Part shown: piece by piece, positions 1 through 9,176 of the stretch | How the letters are laid out: each line of letters begins with the position of its first letter | Position numbering within the stretch: the first letter of the stretch is position 1 | Assembly: GCA_022925895.1 (NCBI GenBank) | Contig: JAKSYS010000469.1 | Coordinates: forward strand, 1 to 50,420 | Direction: 5' to 3' | DNA: 50,420 bases | Source: Fragilaria crotonensis | Lineage: Eukaryota; Bacillariophyta; Fragilariophyceae; Fragilariales; Fragilariaceae | Translations under genes and position numbers: made by a program | The notes under the pieces: generated by a model | Seen by the model: the letters and a program-made list of their open reading frames with translations, nothing else | Database searches by the model: none | Told to the model about the DNA's origin: nothing

Positions 1-341
1 ACGGTACAACATTATGACGATACGACAATACAATCGATATGACATTAGCACGGTACAACATTACGACGATACGACAATACCATCGATACGACATTAGCAC
101 GGTACAACTTTACGACGATACGACAATACGACGATACGACATTACGACGATACGACAATACGACGATAACGATACCACATTACGACGATACGACAATACG
201 ACGATACAATGATACAACAATTCAACGCTACGACATTAGCACGGTATGACATGACTACAACGGTAAAGTGTATAAACGGTACGACATTAGCACGGTATGA
301 CATGACTACAACGGTAGAATGTATAAACGGTACGGCATGCC
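1..341. repeat. Degenerate ~49-51-bp tandem repeat array
   Basis: Units begin ACGGTACAACATT or ACGGTATGACATG and end GACATTAGC. They start at 1, 50, 99, 241 and 292. The third unit is expanded internally by short ACGATACGACAATACG motifs (about 15 bp). The frames that stay open here (for example 209-592) only translate the repeat and show no recognisable protein. I see no gene. Confidence 0.8.
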
Positions 342-535
342 TACAGTGCCGACACCACATGGTCAAGACATCACATTCGTTTGACATCAGACCTGCACCA
401 CGACCACATGTCGTCACAACATCGTCAATGGTACGACGACGTCGTCATCGAATCGTCGCAATTGACGACGTTGCAATCATCGTTCGTTATGAAGTGTGCA
501 CCCGACGTTTGCTTGTTCGGTGTTGTTGTCATTTT

Positions 536-757
536 GAAAAAGTGTTCATACTTCGGTACCGCCTCACGTACAAGCTACGTGTCGCCACTTGAGTTTCAAA
601 AAAGTGTTCATACTTTGGTATTACGTTACGTACACGCTACGTGTCGCCGCTAAAAGTGTTCATACTTCTCACGTACAAGCAACGTGTCGCCAGTAGAGTT
701 TTGAAAAAGTGTTCATACTTCGGTATTGCTTTACGTATGTACATGCTACGTAATCGT
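536..757. repeat. Four tandem copies of a ~51-62-bp motif
   Basis: Each copy starts AAAAAGTGTTCATACTT, continues through ACGTAC and ends near GCTACGTGTCGCC. Copies start at about 536, 598, 652 and 704. The last has lost the GTGTCGCC end. The stretch from 757 to about 910 holds no gene that I can support. Confidence 0.75.
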
Positions 758-912
758 ACAATAGCAATGTACATCGAGTAAGTAATGTACCTAAGTACAT
801 TACATGATACATGTACTTCATCTACACACAGTACTTGCACTTATCGAAGTTGGACTGATAACTACTGCCCCACCCGCATTGCCCACTACTTATTGCATCA
901 GCAGTAATCTGG

Positions 913-1400
913 CCAATCAAATGTGTTTTAAAATACTGACTGGTTAGAAATGGTCAAACACACCATGGACCGAACTGATGATTTCATACAGTTCATTTTT
1001 TAGACATAGTGACGTTGTAGTTTTTTTTACTTAGATGAAAATCTTTTTAAGTAATCACTCATCTCGTCCAATCAAATAATTTCTCTGATTTTTGACGGAG
1101 TCAAAATGCTAAGTAAGGCCATACCAACCTCATGTGACTGCCCCATACTTAAACGTAATGATCTTAGAATTTTATTTTAATTAAAGGTGCGTTTTTTTAA
1201 GTAAACACATGTGGTAACCAATCAAATAATTTCTCGAATTTTTGACGGCCTGGATATCGTATGTATTGCAACACTAATATTATGGTACTGCCCCATACTT
1301 AAAGTGAGTGCCTAAGATTTGCAATTTTAATTAGATAATTAAGTACCTAATTAAAACTATACTCTGGCCAATCAGATAATTTTCAGGAAATTGGCGGAGT
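913..1400. repeat. ~150-bp-spaced repeats upstream of the AlkB-SRA gene
   Basis: The motif CCAATCAAATAATTTCTC, followed by a Gly/Thr-rich TTTTTGACGG block, occurs at 1068 and 1218, with a diverged copy at 1368: exactly 150 bp apart. A partial copy (CCAATCAAAT) lies at 913. A second motif, ACTGCCCCATACTTAAA, precedes two of them with the same 150-bp spacing (CCCC at 1141 and 1291). The spacers are AT-rich and diverged, so this is an old tandem array or a periodic regulatory/subterminal region rather than a fresh satellite. Confidence 0.7.
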
Positions 1401-1505
1401 GAAATTTGTCTGAGCCACATAAAGTTCGTATGACGGTGCATCTCATATAGCGTATCATTAGGCTATATGTGACGTAGCGGCAGCGAATATGCAGCATATG
1501 CAGCA

Positions 1506-4079
1506 GGAATTTCACTGACCGAAAACCAATTCCACAAAGTCGTGCTTTCCAAGAAATCAAGGAAACATGGTTTTTCCACCTCAACAACCCATCATCCCTG
1601 TCAATCCTCTCTGGACTGTTAACCAGACAAGGCCACCATGGTTTCCCCCGCCGTCGTTTGCCTTGTATCCCTCCTTTCCCATGCAGTATGCACCCGCTCA
1701 TGGTGCAATGCAGCCTCCCATAATCATGCCCATGATTTTCGTGATCAACGCGGCGCCAGCTCCGAGTCCACCTCCTTCCGTTGTAGTTAACAACTACAAC
1801 AATTGCAACTTTTATGGTGCACCTCCTTCGAGCGAGAAAGAGGAGAGTGCTTCGAACGAGAAAGAGGAGAGTGACAAGATCAAGTTGGATAGCAAGAAAA
1901 GAGGTAACGATGCCATTGACCACACGTTTGGGATTCAAGGCTGTCGGTGATGGTACATGGTGGTGAAGAAGAGAAAGAAAACTTCGATCGTGACGAAGAA
2001 GAGAGTGAAAGACGACAGCCAAGGAAACACTGATCATTTGGAAGAGGAAACACCACAAAGAAGACCAAGCGACTGATGCAAAAAGTTTACAAGAATGCTG
2101 ATTCAATTTCGCTGCCATCAATGGTGAAGGCAAATGAAACGTATGAGCGGATCATTGCCAGATCGAGAAAATGGTTATCAGCACAAAAGGGATATGGTCC
2201 GTGGAGTTTGCATAGTGTGAAGAATGTTATAGACAATGGTAAGACCAAACCGCTTGTTTTCCAAATGAATCGAGGTGGAACAATTCAATTCTTTCCTGGG
2301 ATTGTGTGCAAGATGTTGTCGGTTGGAGATGAGATGCAAATATAAAGCAGTTCAAGCAATAAGGTTCGAGAGTGTGGAACGAGCCCAGACTTCATGCTTT
2401 ATTCACTTCTTCCCAGCAAATTGCCAAGGGAGGAAGTGGTTTTCAGTATGGAAGAGTAAGAGTTGGGAGCAACCCACTTGAGACACTCCCAGTTATATCA
2501 AAGCTTGCGGAGAAGATGGCATTCAAATTTGGATTGAGTAATAACCAATGGAACATTGGGTGTCATCTTGTTATTTATCGAGATGGCAGGGATTCCATAA
2601 ACTGGCATGCAGATGACACGCAAGGGGAAGATATGGTTCTGTCATTAACTGTGGATGGTCCTGATGACACATAGGTCAATTTGTTTTCGCAGCCCAATAC
2701 AAAGCATTGCAAGATTTAGATGAACAGATTGAATTGTTCCCCGACCTGAGATGCCTACAGTATGGATGCTGGGGTGCAACATGGAATTTCACTGGACGGA
2801 AAAACCACTCCCACAAAGTCGTGCTTTCCAAGAAATCAAGGAAATATGGTTTTTCCACTCAACAACCCATCATCCCTGTCAACTTCCTGACTGTTAACTA
2901 GACAAGGCCACCAGTATATTTCCCCGCCGTCGCTTGTCTCGTATCCTCCTTTCCCATGCAGTATGCACCCGCTCATGGTGCAATGCAGCCTCTCATAATC
3001 ATGCCCATGATTTTCGTGATCAACGCGGCGCCAGCTCCGAGTCCACCTCCTTCCGTTGTAGTTAACAACTACAACAATTGCAACTTTTATGGTGCACCTC
3101 CTTCGAGCGAGAAAGAGGAGAGTGCTTCGAACGAGAAAGAGGAGAGTGACAAGATCAAGTTGGATAGCAAGAAAAGAGGTAACGATGCCATTGACCACAC
3201 GTTTGGGATTCACAAGGCTGTCGGTGATGGTATGATGGTGGTGAAGAAGAGAAAGAAAACTTCGATCGTGACGAAGAAGAGAGTGGTGCGCGACGACGTC
3301 AAGGAAACACCGACTCATTTGGAAGAGGAAACACCACAAAAGAAGACCAAGTTGACTGATGCAAAAGTTTACAAGAATGCTGGATTCACCTCGTCGCTAT
3401 CAATGGTGAAGGCAAATGTGAAACGTAGCGAGCGGATCATTGCCAGATCGAGAAAATGGTTATCAGCACAAAAGGGATATGGTCCGTGGAGTTTGCATAG
3501 TGTGAAGAATGTTATAGACAATGGTAAGACCAAACCGCTTGTTTTCCAAATGAATCGAGGTGGAACAATTCAATTCTTTCCTGGGATTTGTGTGCAAGAT
3601 GTTGTCGGAGTTGGAGATGAGATGCAAAATATAAAGCAGTTCAAGCAATACAAGGTTCGAGAGTGTGGGAACGAGCCCAGACTTCATGCTTTATTCACTT
3701 CTTCCCAGCAAATTGCCAAGGGAGGAAGTGGTTTTCAGTATGGAAGAGTAAGAGTTGGGAGCAACCCACTTGAGACACTCCCAGTTATATCAAAGCTTGC
3801 GGAGAAGATGGCATTCAAATTTGGATTGAGTAATAACCAATGGAACATTGGGTGTCATCTTGTTATTTATCGAGATGGCAGGGATTCCATAAACTGGCAT
3901 GCAGATGACACGCAAGGGGAAGATATGGTTCTGTCATTAACTGTGGATGATCCTGATGACACACGGTCAATTTGTTTTCAGCCGGCCAATACAAAAGCAT
4001 TGCAAGATTTAGATGAACAGATTGAATTGTTCCCCCGACCTGGAGATGCCTACAGTATGGATGCTGGGGTGCAACATGG
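1506..4079 (+). repeat. Direct tandem duplication of the 5' part of the AlkB-SRA locus
   Basis: Unit 1 (1506-2782) and unit 2 (2783-about 4079) begin with the same GGAATTTCAC and run in parallel through the promoter-proximal and dioxygenase coding sequence. The join at 2781-2787 has only GGA as shared microhomology. Long stretches are identical or nearly so (about 1690-1920 against 2956-3190; about 2390-2660 against 3676-3960). The differences are almost all 1-3-base indels, many in short homopolymers. Unit 1 is clean at its 5' end and error-rich at its 3' end. Unit 2 is error-rich at its 5' end and clean afterwards. Confidence 0.85.
1567..2782 (+). pseudogene. Truncated, frame-broken first copy of the AlkB-SRA gene
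   Basis: The copy opens with an ATG and 127 intact codons (Pro-rich N-terminus, then the APAPSPPP and acidic/lysine stretches shared with the downstream gene). A 2-base loss near 1930 shifts the frame. Later losses, compared with the second copy, fall in runs such as TTT, GGG, AAAA and CCCCC. The HxD iron-binding segment is present (near 2600), but the copy stops before the second iron-binding histidine and has no SRA domain, so it cannot encode an active enzyme as read. Its N-terminus, about 38 codons longer, is probably the true start of the locus, because the matching segment of copy 2 (2848-2955) is indel-damaged. Real duplicate or assembly artefact: I favour artefact. Confidence 0.7.
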
Positions 4080-4842
4080 ATATGTCCATGCCATGTTGAA
4101 GACAGGAAAAGCAGGATATGAGAGTGGGAAGAGGATGGCAATTATATTTCGCAATGGACTTCAGAAGCACAACATGGAGGATAATGGGAAGATTGTTGAA
4201 AACTATAAGCCCAGGACACGAGTTCAATACATTTTTGGTGGAATGGCTAATGTTCTCACTGAAGGAGAGTGCTATTCCCGGGAGGCTTTGATGGATATGG
4301 GGGCTCATCTGAATGATCGGGGGAACATTGATGGTAATAAGACAGATGGATGTCCCTCGATTATTGTTTGCTTCATGCGAAGAAGGTGGGATCAAGATCA
4401 CTTTCATTTTCTAACTTATGAGGCTGGAGATCATTCCAGACCCTTGGCGATGTTGAAGAGTTATCATGATCACAAGCCAATCAGGGTGTTTCGTTCTTCC
4501 AAGGGCAACAGGGAGAAGGGTAAATATTTTCCTGTGAGTGTGGATCCCAAAAGAACAGTGTATCGCTACGATGGGCTTTATTATATTATTTGTGCAAGGA
4601 GTCGGGATGATAAAGATGCAGATCCTTCAAATGCCAGAGTGTTCTATATGGTACGTGCTGAGCCAAGTGAAACCATGTCAGCATTGCATCTGCAAAATCC
4701 AGCAGCCCGAGAATTCCTTCCAAGCCTGGACAAAGGAACAAGAGATTTTAGTGAACGACCATCTGAAGACTTGCATGAATCTATCGATCCATGGAGCATT
4801 GAGGTGTTCCATGATTGGAATCCTCATTGGTGTGGACTTTAA
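2956..4842 (+). CDS. AlkB-like 2OG-Fe(II) dioxygenase fused to an SRA-YDG domain
   Basis: This 628-codon frame joins two nucleic-acid modification domains. Residues ~1-150 are low-complexity, Pro-rich then Lys/Glu-rich, and include basic nuclear-localisation-like runs. Residues ~200-400 match the AlkB fold: iron ligands H315-x-D317 (in INWHADD), a distal His at 378 (in QHGYVHAM) and R393/R399 in the 2-oxoglutarate-binding strand (GKRMAIIFR). Residues ~413-575 match an SRA domain, with KPIRVFRSS (507-515) and the signature YRYDGLYY (536-543). AlkB enzymes oxidise methyl groups on bases; SRA domains bind methylated or hydroxymethylated cytosine. A protein that reads modified cytosine and oxidises bases is therefore inferred, not shown. 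The start used here is the first clean ATG; the copy at 1567 suggests a longer N-terminus. The gene converges on the helicase 26 bp away. Confidence 0.85.
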   Translation: MQYAPAHGAMQPLIIMPMIFVINAAPAPSPPPSVVVNNYNNCNFYGAPPSSEKEESASNEKEESDKIKLDSKKRGNDAIDHTFGIHKAVGDGMMVVKKRKKTSIVTKKRVVRDDVKETPTHLEEETPQKKTKLTDAKVYKNAGFTSSLSMVKANVKRSERIIARSRKWLSAQKGYGPWSLHSVKNVIDNGKTKPLVFQMNRGGTIQFFPGICVQDVVGVGDEMQNIKQFKQYKVRECGNEPRLHALFTSSQQIAKGGSGFQYGRVRVGSNPLETLPVISKLAEKMAFKFGLSNNQWNIGCHLVIYRDGRDSINWHADDTQGEDMVLSLTVDDPDDTRSICFQPANTKALQDLDEQIELFPRPGDAYSMDAGVQHGYVHAMLKTGKAGYESGKRMAIIFRNGLQKHNMEDNGKIVENYKPRTRVQYIFGGMANVLTEGECYSREALMDMGAHLNDRGNIDGNKTDGCPSIIVCFMRRRWDQDHFHFLTYEAGDHSRPLAMLKSYHDHKPIRVFRSSKGNREKGKYFPVSVDPKRTVYRYDGLYYIICARSRDDKDADPSNARVFYMVRAEPSETMSALHLQNPAAREFLPSLDKGTRDFSERPSEDLHESIDPWSIEVFHDWNPHWCGL

Positions 4843-4868
4843 TATTTGATCGATACTAATTAAATGTT

Positions 4869-7800
4869 TTATTTTAACTGATATTTCACCTCAATTGTTG
4901 CCATGAACTCACAAAATGTTTCTTTAGATGTGTAAATTCCCTCGATGAATTCCTTGAAGCTGCTGTTTACCTTGAACTTCAGGAAATAATTAGAAAGCAA
5001 GCGACGAAGCCTCCCCTTTACTTTGCATTCATTGGTGTCATGACGCTCAGCACCTGGAACACATTTGTAGACCCAGCATTCGCAGCATGCAATGTTATTT
5101 AAGTATGCCTTGTCAAAACATTGAGTCTTGCGATCATGATCACTCACACCACATTTGTAACAGGTCTTCCAGGAAAAGCAACAACTTCGGTTCTCTGGCA
5201 AGGACTTACTCCCTTTGCCCTTGAGAAGAGGTATGCCACGACACCCAACCCCTTCACAAACAAGGCAACGCAATGTCAGCATTCTGAGAACTCGTTGAGT
5301 TGCCTCTCCATCTCTCCTTTCCTTTTCCAAACGAAGTGAAACTTCATTTTGAATTCTTGTCACTGGCATTCGTCGACAGAATGGACAAGCACCACAAATG
5401 TCTCGGTTCTTTCCAAATGAACTTGATAATATCTTCAATGCACAGTCCTTTTGTACTTGCGATGTATCAATAAGCCAGTCACGAACACCAACAGAAGTCA
5501 TAGTTGCTTTGTATTTGCTGTAATCATCCGATGATAAGATTCTTTCGTTCAAAAGCTTCGTGAATCTTTGCTGATCCTCTGATACTCTAAAATCCGACAA
5601 TTGTTCCGGCAGCAAAGAGGACTTGTCCAGTTGTGGTTCTCATGTACTTCCGCAACCGCCCAACTGCTTGGACTATCTGCATGGAATCATAAAGGTAGCC
5701 AGCACACGCGAGATGTCTGCATTGTGGATTTTCGTTTCCAACCATTGCGATGGACGTGGATATCAGGACTTTGAATGCTCCTCTGCTCCATTCCAAGGCG
5801 ACCTGATTTATGGTCTCTCGTCCTGTATCAGAGGAAACAAACCTGCAGTCATACCGTGAGGAAAGAAGTTCAAACAATTCAGAACCATCATGTTTCTCCG
5901 CAACAAAGATATGAATGGCAGTATCCAGGCCAGGTGGAGGACCCAACCTCATCGCAACAAAGCTTGTAACCTTATCCAGGTATGTAGAAGTAAAAGTGAC
6001 CTTTATCTTGAAGCCTTTCGGAAAATCTCCTATGACATCATTTCCATGAATAACTTTCATATCTCCCAAGTTGTCGGAGACGGATAAGCAAAGTTTCTTT
6101 GCCAATCTTGGCAGTGTGAAGAGTGGAATGGATCCGCTCAGCGCAACAATTGGAATACCCAACACTGGAAGTCTCCCGTACACTTTATACTTGTCACGAA
6201 AGCTCAACTCTGAAAAAATGGTGTGAACTTCATCGATAACAATCTTGTCCATGACATCCACCCAAGACTCCAAATGTCCAAAATGGAACGTGAACAAATT
6301 GAACATTGCATCCAGGCTGAGAAACAATATACCAGGAAGCCTTCTGTTGTTCAAAAGCTCCTCGGGAATTGCCATTTGGGTAATATCCCTTCCTGTGAAC
6401 GAGAGCAGTGAAATGTTTGAATCCAACCCAAGCTTCTCGATAACAGCAGAAGCATTTGCAAACTGGTATCCAGCCAGAAAACTGTAAGGTGAGATATGGA
6501 TAATTGTCTTGCAATCATGGTTTGCGAGATAACGAGCAATGGTCGGAATGATGTAGGACTCAGACTTTCCATCACCTGGAGCAAGAAGAGCAAGACAATG
6601 CTGCTTTTTGGAGGATCCGGGACCATAACCAAACTCAACTAACTCTTTCTGCTGTGTCGAGAGGTAGTTGTTGCTCTCCAATGAGGAGGACTTTGGAAAC
6701 CGAAGCTGCATTGCCTTACGAATATCTGACAAGGACAACATACTCCGACACTTCAATAGATGATGCGAGGTATCCCCAATTGCAGAATGATATGCATCAA
6801 AGTGGGCCTCCTCGGAACCGATTTGTTCAGTTGAATAGGTGCTTGCATGTGTATAGGTAGAATGACCCATTTTTGATGCTCCGATTGCACTTGATGTCAA
6901 AAATTTGTTTTGAAGATTGCCACTTGTAACAAAATTTGTAACGCAAGCCCAAAACTGTCGTACTTGTGTCATGTCTGGCAATGATGACAAAGTGAAGAGA
7001 TCTCGAATCACATGGGAAGGTCCAAAATCAGCTGGATTGTTTCGACTTGGAAAAATCAATCTTGAGCATCCACCATCATCATCTCGCAATATGCTTTTGT
7101 TTGCTTGTAAAAGAGATCGGAACAAAAGGAAGTACCGACAAATAAGTGGAGGGAGTTTCCGCTCGACTTCTTTATGCTTCCTTCGTGAAGTGTTGTTAAA
7201 ACCTTTCAATGAGGAGAGAGAATAATAGATGGTCTGGTTGCTAAACACGCAGTGAAACATTGTTGGTTCAGCTAACTCTGTCATTCTTGCGGATCCTCCA
7301 CCAAAGCCATGAAATGACATCTCAAGCAGTGCGGTTAAGGAATCCCACTGATCAATTGGCAAAAGAGGAACTGGTTTCCAGGCGGGAGAAATGTCAACAA
7401 GGAAAATGTCTCCAGTGTCCTCATTGACTCTTACTTTGACATTTGTCGAGAGATCAACAACTGGCTCCCACCATATCCCAATCGCCAACTCGGAGATTGC
7501 TTCCCGCATAAGAAATTCTGTTCGAGGTACAATTTGAGACCAATCATCATACAAAAATGTAAACTGATCAACCGTTATATTTCCCATGGCATCAAGGGTT
7601 GTCTTTCGGCGTTTGGGTAAACGACGATGCATTTCACGGATTTGACGAACCATTGGTGACAAAATATGAATGACCGGTGATTCTCGCACTGATTTGACAA
7701 GTGCTGGACCAAATGTTGTAAAGGAGTGCTCCGCAAACGAACAAATAACGGAACAAACTGCTGCTTTCAAAATTGATGCAACCTTCGAGAACACAGATGA

Positions 7801-8952
7801 GACTGTATCGCATGAAATCATGTTGATTTCTGAACCATGTTTAGAACTCGAAAAGCAAACATAAGACAGAATTCTGCAACCAAGGGAAGGGAGGACACTG
7901 ATTGAGGGACTTCCAGCAGCAAATCCTTCAAAAGAAGGGAACTGCAAATGCATCATGGTTGTCAAAGCCTCGTGACAAAAAAAGACCTTGTCTGTATGAA
8001 AAGGCTAGAAGCTTCTTCAATTCAGGAAGTAGACTCCTGGGATCATGTTGCATTGTGTATGTGCAACGATGCGAAATTTCATCAACCTCACCACCTTCGA
8101 AGGTTTGTAATGCAGCCCGTAGATTGCCTGGCACCATCAAAATATTTTTTGTTGCGAAATTCAGAAGCCAATCCTCAGCATGTGAGTGAATTTGTATCAG
8201 CAATCTCTCACTTGAAGGATGTGGTGCTGAGTGGATTGACAAGAAGTCCATTTTTATCTTCTGGACAAATTTGCTGCCACCACCGCATCCTGCAATAAGA
8301 GGGGTGAACATGTGAGTGTAGGTATGGTCCTGTTTTTCACGTTGAGGAAGCAATGGGAGAAGGACAGTTCTCGCCTCCTTATAATCAAATTGTTTCTTTA
8401 TGCGGGATGGTCCATCACCAAATAGAGAAGTGACCTGTGATGGGACACATATCGACCACAGCAGAGCTTGATTAGCTCGAGTTTTTGCAGTTTGATGCGT
8501 CACAACCCATTTTTTTGCAATGTCGAAGTGCGTTGTCTTTCTTAATTGAAAACCATCCCACATCTACAGGAATAACCAGTGTAGGTATTCTTGTCGCTTC
8601 GGTATGATTCAATGGATCCTGAGGCCTTTGCAATTTCGAGTTGCAATTCGAAAGCGAGGAGAAGAGAACGAACCAAAGCAACTCTGCTGTCCAAACCATG
8701 TTTTTTTAAATGCCGGGAGATGCATCGCTCATCAGGCTGAATAATTGAATTTTTTTTACATTGCCGACAGCATAAACCAAAAGGAGAAAATGTGAAAAGA
8801 TCCCTAATAGGAAGCATGGGGTCTGCATCCTCTTGTGGAATGTCTTGAAGGACCATTGCCTTTCGCTTGGTGCCTGTCATCTGAGACACATTAAAGTCCA
8901 TGGTTTGTTGTGGTGGACAATGGAGTTGAGGGATGAATGATATGGCTTTCAT
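4869..8952 (-). CDS. Large RecQ-like DEVH helicase with N- and C-terminal zinc clusters (three frameshifts)
   Basis: Read right to left, four overlapping frames (8952-8542, 8563-7928, 7965-5587, 5615-4869) make one protein of about 1,350 residues, joined at three small indels; one is in an A4 run at 8549-8552. The N-terminus has a CRQC...H-x3-H finger and a second CRCG-x-VF...H cluster. A long unassigned middle region follows. The SF2 helicase core has Walker A APGDGKSE (6560-6590), Walker B DEVH (6223-6243), motif III SGS and motif VI QAVGRLRKYMR (5636-5672). The C-terminus (5615-4869) is Cys-rich with repeated CxxC pairs. I recall similar zinc finger plus RecQ-like proteins in fungal repeats (DUF3505 type), but cannot confirm homology. 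Role inferred: replication or transposition of its own element. The frames carry almost no nonsense codons, so this is either a young pseudogene or an intact gene with sequence errors. Confidence 0.75.
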
Positions 8953-9014
8953 TTGAAAATTGGCGCACGGATTTTCATACTACAAGGGAGGTAGAGAGTG
9001 TGATGAATTCCATA

Positions 9015-9112
9015 CCTCCCGTGGTATTTGTCCTTAAGTAAAAAGTCCCTCCCATGGCAAGGAAAATCCCTCCCGTGGTACATCTTCCTAAATAGAAGTC
9101 CCTCCCGTGGTA
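9015..9112 (-). repeat. Four iterons, CCCTCCCGTGGTA type, 5' of helicase copy 1
   Basis: Copies lie at 9015-9026, 9047-9059 (CCCTCCCATGGCA), 9068-9080 and 9100-9112. A TCCTTAAGTAAAAAGT spacer separates the first two, and TATCAAGTAAA follows the last. The array lies between the helicase start and the terminal hairpin, where a replication or transposition protein could bind. Confidence 0.85.
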
Positions 9113-9160
9113 TCAAGTAAATATATTTATGCCTGAGGAAAATTTATCTAGTTCAAACCC

Positions 9161-9176
9161 CGCCCCCTTAGGGGCG
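9161..9176. other. Terminal GC hairpin of helicase element 1
   Basis: CGCCCCCTTAGGGGCG can fold as a 6-bp stem (CGCCCC/GGGGCG) with a CTTA loop. The same CCCCGCCCCCTTAGGGG block ends the second element at 11784-11800. To its right, helicase copy 2 sequence starts at once, which sets the element boundary near 9171-9177. The outer CG may belong to the target. Confidence 0.75.

Larger units (their letters stand above)
4869..9174 (-). mobile_element. Candidate helicase/AlkB-SRA mobile element (minimum extent)
   Basis: The right end is well marked: four iterons, then a GC hairpin (9161-9176), immediately followed by the broken Walker A codons of a second helicase copy. The left end is not seen. 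The remainder of the interrupted helicase does not reappear anywhere to the left, so if this is a simple insertion the element must reach past base 1 and include the AlkB-SRA gene. A one-ended truncation at the left is the alternative. Confidence 0.55.

Noticed and set aside
1-341. CRISPR-like alternation of repeats and spacers
   Set aside because: Units are degenerate, the spacers are themselves made of the repeat motif, and no cas gene is present; eukaryotic setting. It is a minisatellite.
1372-2133. 253-codon minus-strand frame (and its partner at 2836-3339)
   Set aside because: They lie antisense to the low-complexity 5' part of the AlkB-SRA gene and both exist because that region is duplicated; no protein features.
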